Assembly (NCBI RefSeq): GCF_000768685.1
Contig: NZ_AVPK01000017.1
Span: 1-34,955 of the forward strand
Length of the DNA: 34,955 nt
Direction: 5' to 3'
Origin: Knoellia subterranea KCTC 19937
Lineage (GTDB): Bacteria; Actinomycetota; Actinomycetes; Actinomycetales; Dermatophilaceae
Under the pieces are notes generated by a model. The model was given only the letters and a program-made list of their open reading frames with translations, was not told the DNA's origin and made no database searches. Both the position numbers and the translations under genes were made by a program. Shown one piece after another: positions 14,789 to 22,767 of the stretch (position 1 is the first letter of the stretch; each line of letters starts with the position of its first letter).

Positions 14789-17484
14789 CAGTCCACCACC
14801 ACCCAGTCGGTGGTCCCTGCGATTGCCTCAACGTCGCCGGGGTTGCGGCCGAAGACCCTCACCCGGTATCGCCCGGCCGGAAGGTCGGTCCAGGTCAGAT
14901 AGGGCGACGGGCCGTACGGCAGGGCTGACACCAGTTCTCGATCCCGGAACAGGCGACCGGCATACTCCTTCCGGTTCCCCGCGACGACCATGGCTGTCAC
15001 GGAGGCTCCACGGCGGGTGGCGACGGCGGTGACTCCCCGGTCGGTATCGCCGTCGGTGCCGTTGTCCAACGACGAGAGGAACGCCGTCAGCGCTTCGCGG
15101 TAGACCGGCCCAATATCGGCGTGCCGAAGTCCGGGCAGGACCATGAGTGAGGCGTCCTGTCCCAGGTCGTTGAGGTGCTCGACGAATGGCAGCACGTGCC
15201 CCTTGTAGTGGTGGTCTGCGTCTCCGACAACGATGGAGATGGACGGGAAGGCACTCGCCTTGCTCGTCCCGTCTCCGGCCACCTCGGTGGCGAGGTCGTA
15301 GAGGGCGGCGTCCAGCTGGGCCACGTGCTCGGCGCCGGTACCGCCTGTCATCAATTCCAGGATGTTGGGGTGCGGCTTGGCGACGAAGGAACCGATCCGC
15401 GTTTGCGGTGCACCCACGAAGATGTGGCCTGCGCCGGCGGCCAGACCATGGATGAGGGCCCCCGTCCCGCCCTTCGAGGAGCCAACCGTGATGAGGTCGG
15501 CCGGGGTGAGGCCCAATTCGGTGAGTGTCTTTGCAATGAGGTCCTGGACCGTCGTGAAGATGCCGCGATCCCCGTGGTCCTGCAGGTAGTAGGCACCCTG
15601 GTCGCCGAAGTCGTCAAGGATGTACAGCGCGTGGAACGGAGTCTGATCCACGGTCGCCCGATAGTTGTAGGTGAAGTCGCCGGGCTGGTGAACCGCAGTG
15701 AACACGACGATGAGGTGTCCGGAACCAGCCGCCGAGCGAGCCGGAACCTGCTGATAGTTCAGGCCCACCTGGCCCTCGAAGCGCTGCCAGTGTTGCTTCG
15801 GATCCACGAGGCCGCGATCGCGGTAGGCGAAATCCCCGAGACGCATGATCGTCCGCACCTCGAGTGACGCACCACGGAACGCCACCCGGACGACATTGGC
15901 AGGTTCGGACTCTCCGAAGGCCGGGAAGCGCCACCCCAGATGCGTCGGGCGTGACTGGCCCCTGCGCACGCTCAGGCTGAGCGGGACGGGAGCCTCGATC
16001 GTGGCATCGAGCAGTTTGATCCCGTCGTGATACAGCTCGAATCCGTGGCCATGCGCGACCACGTCGACCTCCGGTCCGATGTTCCACAGGAGTTCGTATG
16101 CCGCGTCGTCACCTTGGCGGGTCACGCGGTCGAGGACCTCGATCCGCGTGATGCCGTCCGGCTCGTCGATGGTGAGAGTGCGTTCGTGCACCGTGTCCAC
16201 CAAGCGGGCGTTGCGCCCCGTGACGGTGAAGCCGTCGGCTCGGACCGAATCGGCGGACATCGTCACGGTGTCGAGAGGGCCGCCGGTGCGGGGGATGCTC
16301 GTGCCGTTGACCACGAGCGTGTTGTGGGCGAATTGGGAGTAGCCGTAGCGCGTCAGGGGATCCTGATAGTTGTAACCGTGCGGGCCAGCCTCGCTGATGA
16401 GGTCCACGCCGCCGCTGCGCACCACGAAAGAGTTCTCGTCGGCGTGCTTGTGATAGCCGTCGTTGTAGGCGCACTGAAAGAAGACAAACGTGGCCTTGTC
16501 GTCACCCCAGGCCGAACGGTAGGCCGCGTAACCGGAGTGGGGGAGGACGAGAACCCGCTCCGAAGGGCGAGTGCCCTCTCTCCCCGTGGTCGCGGCGTAG
16601 GTGAACTCGGGGTCACCAAAGATGGAGGTGGCGCCGACGAGCGAAACCTGCTGCGTGTCGCTCACCGGAGGGAAGACGCCATTGGGCATCACGGCATGGG
16701 TCGCGTACACCGAGAGGTTGTGCATGAGGTCGTCGAAGCGTTGCGTGTCCTCGTGCGAGATGGCGTGGAGAACCTCGACGAACTCCTTCACCGAGCGCGA
16801 CACCATCACGTGGTAGGTGGGGGTGTTCTCGACGTGAACCCCCTCGGCCGTGAAGCAGGCCAGGAAGTAGGCCCTGAGGCGTTCGATGGCCCGCTCGAGG
16901 AAGAGCGCTCTGTCGGCCTGCGTGCGCCACGTCGCCAGACCTGCGTAGGTGACGAGGGAGAGGTCCTGGAACATCCCGTGGTTGTTCAGACCGGCATGGA
17001 AGTCGTTGTCGTGGAGCAACTCCGCCGTGCGGTCAAGGAAGCCCTTGTACCAAGCGAGGTCCTCGGGAGAGAGGTGCTCCTCGAAGACCGGCAGAAGCGC
17101 GAGATGGACGGTGAGCCGCTGCGCCGTGGTCTCGTCGTGGTAGGCCATGCCCGAGTCTTCGGACGGTTGCGGGAACTGCTGCTCCCACCGGCGAGTGAGG
17201 TCGAGAACCTGCGAGGCGACGTCGGCAGGCTCTGCATGTGTGGAGACGTAGTTCGGAAGGTCGGGGAGGAACAGGAAGCCGTGGATGAAGCGCGCCCGAG
17301 ACCTCTCCGATTCGGTCGACCACACACGGCCAGAATCCAGCGGCATGTCGCCGAATCGTGGAGATTCGATCACGCCCTGCTCGATGAGTCGTCGGGCTCG
17401 GTCTCGCTGCTGCTGCGAGTTGCCGGACGGCAGTCGGCGCCGGACGAGCGCCGACAGGGCCTCGAGTTGGCTTGGCCCGATCAT
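14788..17484 (-). CDS. Fusion: heparinase II/III-like lyase, alpha/beta-hydrolase and beta-sandwich
   Basis: 898 residues. An alpha-toroid (~10-320) with N-N-H-G-M-F (167-172) and E-N-T-P-T-Y-H (219-225) and a beta-sheet domain with H-K-H-A-D-E-N-S-F (345-353) and A-H-N-T-L-V-V-N-G (386-394) match the heparinase II/III (alginate-lyase-type) fold, with candidate catalytic Asn/His/Tyr present. Residues ~585-806 are an alpha/beta-hydrolase with G-S-S-K-G (668-672, Ser670), D755/D757 and L-R-H-A-D (His788). Residues ~817-898 are the small beta-sandwich shared with neighbours. ATG 17484 overlaps the upstream stop (ATGA) and gives the shortest sensible N-terminus. There is no signal peptide, so it should act in the cytoplasm. 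Substrate is presumably the locus's uronate-containing glycan; that is inference. Confidence 0.8.
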   Translation of the reverse strand: MIGPSQLEALSALVRRRLPSGNSQQQRDRARRLIEQGVIESPRFGDMPLDSGRVWSTESERSRARFIHGFLFLPDLPNYVSTHAEPADVASQVLDLTRRWEQQFPQPSEDSGMAYHDETTAQRLTVHLALLPVFEEHLSPEDLAWYKGFLDRTAELLHDNDFHAGLNNHGMFQDLSLVTYAGLATWRTQADRALFLERAIERLRAYFLACFTAEGVHVENTPTYHVMVSRSVKEFVEVLHAISHEDTQRFDDLMHNLSVYATHAVMPNGVFPPVSDTQQVSLVGATSIFGDPEFTYAATTGREGTRPSERVLVLPHSGYAAYRSAWGDDKATFVFFQCAYNDGYHKHADENSFVVRSGGVDLISEAGPHGYNYQDPLTRYGYSQFAHNTLVVNGTSIPRTGGPLDTVTMSADSVRADGFTVTGRNARLVDTVHERTLTIDEPDGITRIEVLDRVTRQGDDAAYELLWNIGPEVDVVAHGHGFELYHDGIKLLDATIEAPVPLSLSVRRGQSRPTHLGWRFPAFGESEPANVVRVAFRGASLEVRTIMRLGDFAYRDRGLVDPKQHWQRFEGQVGLNYQQVPARSAAGSGHLIVVFTAVHQPGDFTYNYRATVDQTPFHALYILDDFGDQGAYYLQDHGDRGIFTTVQDLIAKTLTELGLTPADLITVGSSKGGTGALIHGLAAGAGHIFVGAPQTRIGSFVAKPHPNILELMTGGTGAEHVAQLDAALYDLATEVAGDGTSKASAFPSISIVVGDADHHYKGHVLPFVEHLNDLGQDASLMVLPGLRHADIGPVYREALTAFLSSLDNGTDGDTDRGVTAVATRRGASVTAMVVAGNRKEYAGRLFRDRELVSALPYGPSPYLTWTDLPAGRYRVRVFGRNPGDVEAIAGTTDWVVVD

Positions 17485-18215
17485 CGATCTGCTCGGGTCG
17501 TCTGTATCGCCGTCGCCAGGTAGCGGTATGCGTCGTCGGTGTAGTGGAAAGGACTCGGGCCCCACTTGTGGTCACGGCTGGAGAGGGCGAGGTCCTCAGG
17601 GAGTTCGACGATGGTGAAGCCCAACCTCGAGAGGACGTCGAAGTAGCGGGCGTAGATCGTGTTTGCCTCCACGGGCGGCGTCATCCAGTCCGGAACGGGA
17701 ACCGCGCCACCGTCATCCAACTGATCCGCCCACGGGGTGCGGAGAACCACCGTCCTGTCGAACAGGTTCAGCTCCTGCAACCGGTCCGCAACCCGTCTGA
17801 TGGCAGGTGTCCAGAGATCGAAGTGCTCCTCGGACCCGAGGGCGACGTGTCGATGCCCCCTCAAGGTCTCGCGCCCTCCGGCGGACCAGATCTCGGCCAG
17901 CTTGGTGACAAAGCCGTCGCCGACCTCGATCACGCCACCCCGCTCATCGACGAGGTCCATGAGGAGGACCTCGATCTCGGGGGCCAGCCTTTCGGCGACA
18001 GCGAGGAAGTCTCCGCGGACATCGCCTCCGACCATGCGGTTCTGGAAGGCCGAGGGGAGGGTGTTGAGTTGCTTCTGCAGGCCGTGCACGGGCGACCCGA
18101 CGCTGATCGCCGACTGTCGTGCGACGTAGGTGAGCAATCGCCAGTCTTCAGGCAGGAACTCGAAGGTGTCCCGCGAGACACAACTGCCGTAGATCAGCAC
18201 CCTTGTCTCGCTCAT
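17481..18215 (-). CDS. DUF6270-family protein, stand-alone
   Basis: 244 residues, a single domain. G-S-C-V-S-R-D-T-F (10-18) sits at the end of the first beta-strand and D-H-K-W-G-P-S-P-F-H-Y (215-225) near the C-terminus, as in the second module of the protein at 11688-13739; blocks such as Y-V/I-A-R-Q-S also agree. Layout and motif spacing suggest an SGNH-like fold, with the GSC motif replacing GDS and a late His, as in GSCFA proteins, but activity is unproven. No signal peptide. ATG 18215 overlaps the stop of the multi-glycosyltransferase (ATGA), and its own stop overlaps the lyase-hydrolase start (ATGA), so the proteins are probably made in fixed proportion. Likely modifies the polymer, perhaps with the hydrolase module encoded next. 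Confidence 0.8.
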   Translation of the reverse strand: MSETRVLIYGSCVSRDTFEFLPEDWRLLTYVARQSAISVGSPVHGLQKQLNTLPSAFQNRMVGGDVRGDFLAVAERLAPEIEVLLMDLVDERGGVIEVGDGFVTKLAEIWSAGGRETLRGHRHVALGSEEHFDLWTPAIRRVADRLQELNLFDRTVVLRTPWADQLDDGGAVPVPDWMTPPVEANTIYARYFDVLSRLGFTIVELPEDLALSSRDHKWGPSPFHYTDDAYRYLATAIQTTRADR

Positions 18216-21200
18216 GAGGAGGTCACCGTGGGGGACAGGAGGGTGATCAGCCGATCGAGGACGGCACCTTCCTCGAAACGGGCGACGCTCTCGGCGCGAT
18301 AGCCCTCGGGGTCGCGCTCCTCCGAGGCAATGCGCTCGACGATGTCGTTGACGGTCGCGCTCAGCCATGCCCGCGGGTAGACGAGGTCGGCACCGTCCCA
18401 GCCGATGACCGCCGGAAGGGCACGGCTCGCGGCACCATCGGCGATGGTCAGGTGGAACGACTCGAAGTCGCTGACCGACAGCACCACGCCGACCTTCTGG
18501 TACCACTCCGCCATGTCATTGCCGTGCCCGTCGAAGACCACGGCCCCGGGGCGGCGCGCGTTGAGGGCCTTGATGCGCACGTATTGCGCCTCGTACCACG
18601 CGAACTCATGGGGTCGATCCTTCATCCACGGGTAGTCCTCGGGTCCTTTGCCCTTGATCCTCAGGGTGTGGGGGAGCCCGCGCGCCTCGAGTGCCTCAAT
18701 CACGTCGAGGGCGAGATCGAGTCTCTTGCGGGCGGGAACCGTGCCGACGAAACCGATGCTGGTCGCGGCGCCCTCAGACTTGGGCAGGTCCAGGCCGTCG
18801 GTGTCGACGAGGTTGGGTACGACGACGCTCTTGTCCGCCGGGACGCCGTGGCTCTGGATCGCTGCCTGACGGACGAGCTCACCGACGAAGACGTACTTCG
18901 CAATGCGGTCGTGATTGATGCGACGCAGATAGGGGAGGGTCAGTTCCTGCAGGTGAACGCGCACGACGACGTGCTGGCCGGGGCGCGCGTGCTCCGAATA
19001 CCAGACGGCGTTGCCGAGTCCCCACTCACAGAGGATGACGTCCGCCTGCTGCAGCAGCTCAAGTGATCGCTGCTCGTCATGCGCCGTGTGCGAGGTCCAT
19101 TGATCCAGCTCGACGTGCGCCCCCTGCGCGCGCAACTCCTCGATGAGCGACGTGGCGAACTTGAGGTCATGGCCGGCGATGACGACCCGAAGTCCCGCGA
19201 TGCGCGCGGTCGGGCCCTCGATGGGCTCGCGAGCCGAAATCGCCTCTGGTGCAACCGAACTCATGACCGAGGGGAAGCGGAGGAGCACCCCGTCGGAACC
19301 CTGGGCGGTCAGGGCAGTGTCGAGGTCCGGATGCCTTGCCGCGGCGGTCGTCGACACGAGTCCCGACCGCGTCCCTCCCGCCGTCGTCCGCTCGGCAAGG
19401 GGGACTCCCGCCAGCAGGTCCGAATCCACGGAGTCGACGATCCGTTCCCACGGCCCGAAGGCCTCCGCGTGGAGGAGGTCCTCGAAGCGCGTTCGCGACA
19501 CGGCCTCACCGAGCCTGCCGACGAACGTGGCAGACGTCCCCGGTATGCCGGTGCCGTCCCACGGCTGCACGCGCGTGACCTCCCGGTCGAAGGCCGACGC
19601 AACCTGCTCGAGTGCGTCGGCACTGACGAAGACGTCGGCCGGCGGCACCGACTGTGCGGCCAGGGACCGCAGGACGGGAGCTTCGACGGAATCGAGCACC
19701 ACGGCATACGAGGGTCGTGCGGGTCCGGCGACAGGAAGGCCTGCGGTCCGGGCGACGATCGTCAGGGCCGCGTCGACCGTGTGGGACCGCAGCACCGCGC
19801 GCATCTGGAGCCAGGCTTCCGCGAGCCGGGCCTGCGGGTCGGTCGCCCAGGAACGCAGGAGAGCGCGCCACACCAGAGGGTCGGCCGACGTGGGGATGAC
19901 CGACCCGAAGGTCTCGTCGATCCCGCGACCCGGGCCCGACAGAACGACGCCGCCACTCGCAGCGACCTCGACGACCCGCCGCGAGAACATGCTCGGCGAG
20001 TCGGCGACGGAGTTGACGTTGAGGTTGGCGAGGTGAGCCTTGTAGGAGTCGATGACCTCGGAGTACGGCAGCGAGCCGCGCACGTTGCCGCGGAAGGCCG
20101 GTGGGAAGCGATAGGGCGAGTCCGGGTTCGACGCCTGACGGTCATAGATCGTCAGGCCGAACGGGCGGCTCGTCTCGAGCAGCAGTGACAGTTCCTTGGA
20201 CCGCTTGGCATACCGCTCGCCGTAGAACGTCCCGGCGTAGGCAACCGAGTGCTCATAGGGCAGGGCGCCGGCCAGCGGGTTGTGGATCTTCGGCTCTGCA
20301 TAGAACGGCAGGGCAGACGCCGTGCGGACCTCGCCCACCCCGGCCTTGAGGTAGGGCTGGATGCGACCGGCATCGGTCGTGAAGACGTGATCACACAGGG
20401 ATGCCGTCGCGACGAACCGCTGGAAGTGGATCGGGTCTTCCTTGTTCCAGAAGACCGACGGGACGCCGAGTTCGCGCGCGCGGGTGAGCAGCGCAACGAC
20501 GTCGGCGTGCTCCTCGTCGTCGTAGCGCCCGACCCCGCGGTGCCACGTGCCGCCGTTGCCGTTCCATGCGGATTCGACGAAGACGAGGTCGAGGCCGTCG
20601 AGCTGCTCGCGCCACCCGTGCCGATCCAGCGGAACGACGTGCAGGGAGGCTGACAGGGTCTCGGTGGTGAACTCGTCGGCGATCAGTCCGACACGGAGCG
20701 TCGAGAGTTGCCGTCCGCTTCCGACGGATTCGGTATGCCGGGTGCTCGCCTCCCGATGCACCCCGCCGATCGTCGTGGCGAGCCTGTCCCAGCTGCGCTC
20801 GTCGAGGCACCACAGGCGCCCCGTTCGCCCCAGGTCGGCACGCAGGTCGGGTGTGTCGATGAGCCGTTGCAGCACGTCGGCCAGCGCGGTGGAGTCGCCG
20901 GCGGGGAACAGCAGGGCGCGTGCCTCATCGGCGCCGGCGATGTCGCGGTGGGGAGCCACGTCGGACAGGACGACGGCCTTGGCGCTGCTCATCGCCTCGA
21001 GCGGCTTCAGCGGCGAGACCATCTCGGTGACCGGCAGGGAGTGCCGTGGGCAGGGCATGATGTCGAACAGGCTGAGCAGGCGCGGCATGTCGGCGCCGGG
21101 AACTCGACCGACGAATCGAACGGTCTCGGCCAGATCCAACTGCTCGACCTGTTCGGCGAGGGCCTTTGCGGCAGAGCCGGATCCGGCGATCACGACCTGG

Positions 21201-22711
21201 AAGTCGACCTCGCGTTCACGGAGCGTGGCAGCGGCCTCCACGAGGGTGTCCAGCCCTTCGTAGGGCACCATGCTCCCCGCGAACCCGATGACGGGCACGT
21301 CCGTGCGGACGCCGAGCTTCCCGGCATACGCCATGTCCTTGGGAAGCGGGAGGAACTCCCGCGGCGTCACCGCGTTCGGCGCGAGGGTGATGCGTTCGGA
21401 CGGCACACCGCGCCGGACGAGTTCGTCGCGCGTCTGGCGCGTGATGGCCAGAACACTGTCGGCCTCGGTCGCCACGAGGGTCTCCAAAGAGACCTGAACG
21501 GCGTAGCGCTCCGAGGAGTCCCAGCCCGGCTTGTTGGATGCCTCGGTGATCTCCCACAGGCCGCGCACTTCGTAGACGAAGGGGATGCCGAGACGTCGTG
21601 CGGCGATCAGCGCCGCAAGGCCCACCCGGAAGTTCGACGCGGACTGGATCACGCTGGGGCGCTGGAGGCGTGCCTCCCGGACGAAGGCGTCCGCGCACTC
21701 GAGGATCCAACGGTCGGCGGGAGTGGGCGCCAGCGCGCTTCCGGGGAGGTGGACGTAGGTGACGTCGTCGACGGGGACCTCGTGGCGGGTGGTGGTCCGC
21801 GGCTTGACGTCGGCCTTGGTGTCCCAGGGGTAGCCGGCTCGCCCCACCACGACGACGTCGCTGCCGGCGTCACGCAGGCCGGAGGCGACTCCCTGCGTGC
21901 GGACCGAATAGCCGTTGGTGTTGTAGGCCGGGGTGGAGTGAACGCAGTACATGATGCGTCCGGGCTCCGGCAGATAGGCCGCTCCGGGGGCGCGGGGCGG
22001 GACGGGGATCCCGTCCCTGAGGATGCGATCGCCGGCAAGGATGCGCTCGGCGAGTTCGCTGCTCCGGGCGTCGAGTTCGACCGCCACGTCGGCGTGCTCA
22101 CGAAGCATTGCCGCCGGGGTGCTGAGCAGACCGCGGTCGTACCAAGCGCGCGTGAGGACGTGGCCCAGCCGCTCTGGGGTCCGCTGGTCGTGGAACCGCC
22201 CGACAAGCTCCTCGAAGGAATACTCCCTCAGCTTCCGTTCGGGTTGGGCGGGAGTCGGCCCATGCCCATTCGCAGGCGGTGGAGTGCTCGGCACCGACTT
22301 GCTGGGTGCCTTCGACGTTGAGGAATGGGGATCGGCCGTCAATTGCTTGGGTGCCGGAGCCTCGGTGCCCGGGCGGAACAGGGCCATCGGCTTGGTGAGC
22401 GTGCGCCCGATGCGGTAGGCCCGACCGGTGCGCAACCTCTTGAGGTCAGCCTTGAGCCGCTTCGATTCGGCACGGTAGGCATCGAGCGCGGCAGTTGAGC
22501 TTCCGAGCCGTCGCTTCAGGTCCTTGTTGTCGCGCCGGAGCTGCTTGAGTTCCTTTGCATCCTTCTCGGCCTGCTTGAGCTTGCCGCGTGCAACTCGGTC
22601 TCGCCTGCGGAGGTCCTCGAACCGGACCCGGAGGTCCTCCGGATCGCTCATCAAGTCCGCAAACAGCCGCCGCGTGAGGTCGGCTTGGTTGCGACGCTCG
22701 TCGTCGTGCAC
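18212..22711 (-). CDS. Giant multi-domain glycosyltransferase (coiled coil, GT4, CgeB-like, GT4)
   Basis: 1499 residues. A Lys/Arg/Glu-rich coiled coil (~25-95) and a Pro/Ser linker (~115-160) are followed by GT4 module 1 (~250-640; N-G-Y-S-V-R-T, V-Y-E-V-R-G, A-P-N-A-V, S-P-L-K-P-L-E-A-M), a CgeB/DUF3880-like module (~670-990; F-V-E-S-A-W, F-W-N-K-E-D-P, L-N-V-N-S-V-A-D-S-P-S-M), a degenerate GT-A-like segment (~1000-1165) lacking a clear DXD, and GT4 module 2 (~1172-1495; V-V-V-P-N-L-V-D, F-V-G-T-V-P-A-R-K-R-L). Module 1 is paralogous to the enzyme at 3798-5585; the CgeB-like plus GT-A part is paralogous to the whole protein at 31735-33651. GTG 22711 has GGGGA upstream. A processive or sequential polymerase is plausible. 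Confidence 0.85.
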   Translation of the reverse strand: MHDDERRNQADLTRRLFADLMSDPEDLRVRFEDLRRRDRVARGKLKQAEKDAKELKQLRRDNKDLKRRLGSSTAALDAYRAESKRLKADLKRLRTGRAYRIGRTLTKPMALFRPGTEAPAPKQLTADPHSSTSKAPSKSVPSTPPPANGHGPTPAQPERKLREYSFEELVGRFHDQRTPERLGHVLTRAWYDRGLLSTPAAMLREHADVAVELDARSSELAERILAGDRILRDGIPVPPRAPGAAYLPEPGRIMYCVHSTPAYNTNGYSVRTQGVASGLRDAGSDVVVVGRAGYPWDTKADVKPRTTTRHEVPVDDVTYVHLPGSALAPTPADRWILECADAFVREARLQRPSVIQSASNFRVGLAALIAARRLGIPFVYEVRGLWEITEASNKPGWDSSERYAVQVSLETLVATEADSVLAITRQTRDELVRRGVPSERITLAPNAVTPREFLPLPKDMAYAGKLGVRTDVPVIGFAGSMVPYEGLDTLVEAAATLREREVDFQVVIAGSGSAAKALAEQVEQLDLAETVRFVGRVPGADMPRLLSLFDIMPCPRHSLPVTEMVSPLKPLEAMSSAKAVVLSDVAPHRDIAGADEARALLFPAGDSTALADVLQRLIDTPDLRADLGRTGRLWCLDERSWDRLATTIGGVHREASTRHTESVGSGRQLSTLRVGLIADEFTTETLSASLHVVPLDRHGWREQLDGLDLVFVESAWNGNGGTWHRGVGRYDDEEHADVVALLTRARELGVPSVFWNKEDPIHFQRFVATASLCDHVFTTDAGRIQPYLKAGVGEVRTASALPFYAEPKIHNPLAGALPYEHSVAYAGTFYGERYAKRSKELSLLLETSRPFGLTIYDRQASNPDSPYRFPPAFRGNVRGSLPYSEVIDSYKAHLANLNVNSVADSPSMFSRRVVEVAASGGVVLSGPGRGIDETFGSVIPTSADPLVWRALLRSWATDPQARLAEAWLQMRAVLRSHTVDAALTIVARTAGLPVAGPARPSYAVVLDSVEAPVLRSLAAQSVPPADVFVSADALEQVASAFDREVTRVQPWDGTGIPGTSATFVGRLGEAVSRTRFEDLLHAEAFGPWERIVDSVDSDLLAGVPLAERTTAGGTRSGLVSTTAAARHPDLDTALTAQGSDGVLLRFPSVMSSVAPEAISAREPIEGPTARIAGLRVVIAGHDLKFATSLIEELRAQGAHVELDQWTSHTAHDEQRSLELLQQADVILCEWGLGNAVWYSEHARPGQHVVVRVHLQELTLPYLRRINHDRIAKYVFVGELVRQAAIQSHGVPADKSVVVPNLVDTDGLDLPKSEGAATSIGFVGTVPARKRLDLALDVIEALEARGLPHTLRIKGKGPEDYPWMKDRPHEFAWYEAQYVRIKALNARRPGAVVFDGHGNDMAEWYQKVGVVLSVSDFESFHLTIADGAASRALPAVIGWDGADLVYPRAWLSATVNDIVERIASEERDPEGYRAESVARFEEGAVLDRLITLLSPTVTSS

Positions 22712-22767
22712 GTGTTTCCCCGGGTTCTGCCAGTGGTTTCGGTGGGTGGTCAGAAGGACATGGCGGG

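Noticed and set aside
16027-17523. 498-codon plus-strand frame opposite the lyase-hydrolase gene
   Set aside because: Valine/glutamate/arginine-rich antisense shadow without any domain; the minus strand carries intact lyase motifs and overlap-coupled starts.
18216-18506. 97-residue N-terminal extension of the stand-alone DUF6270 protein
   Set aside because: It would overlap the end of the giant glycosyltransferase in another frame and has Arg-rich shadow composition; ATG 18215 with ATGA overlap fits better.
20708-22321. 537-codon plus-strand frame opposite the giant glycosyltransferase
   Set aside because: Antisense shadow of a well-supported gene; no recognisable domain.
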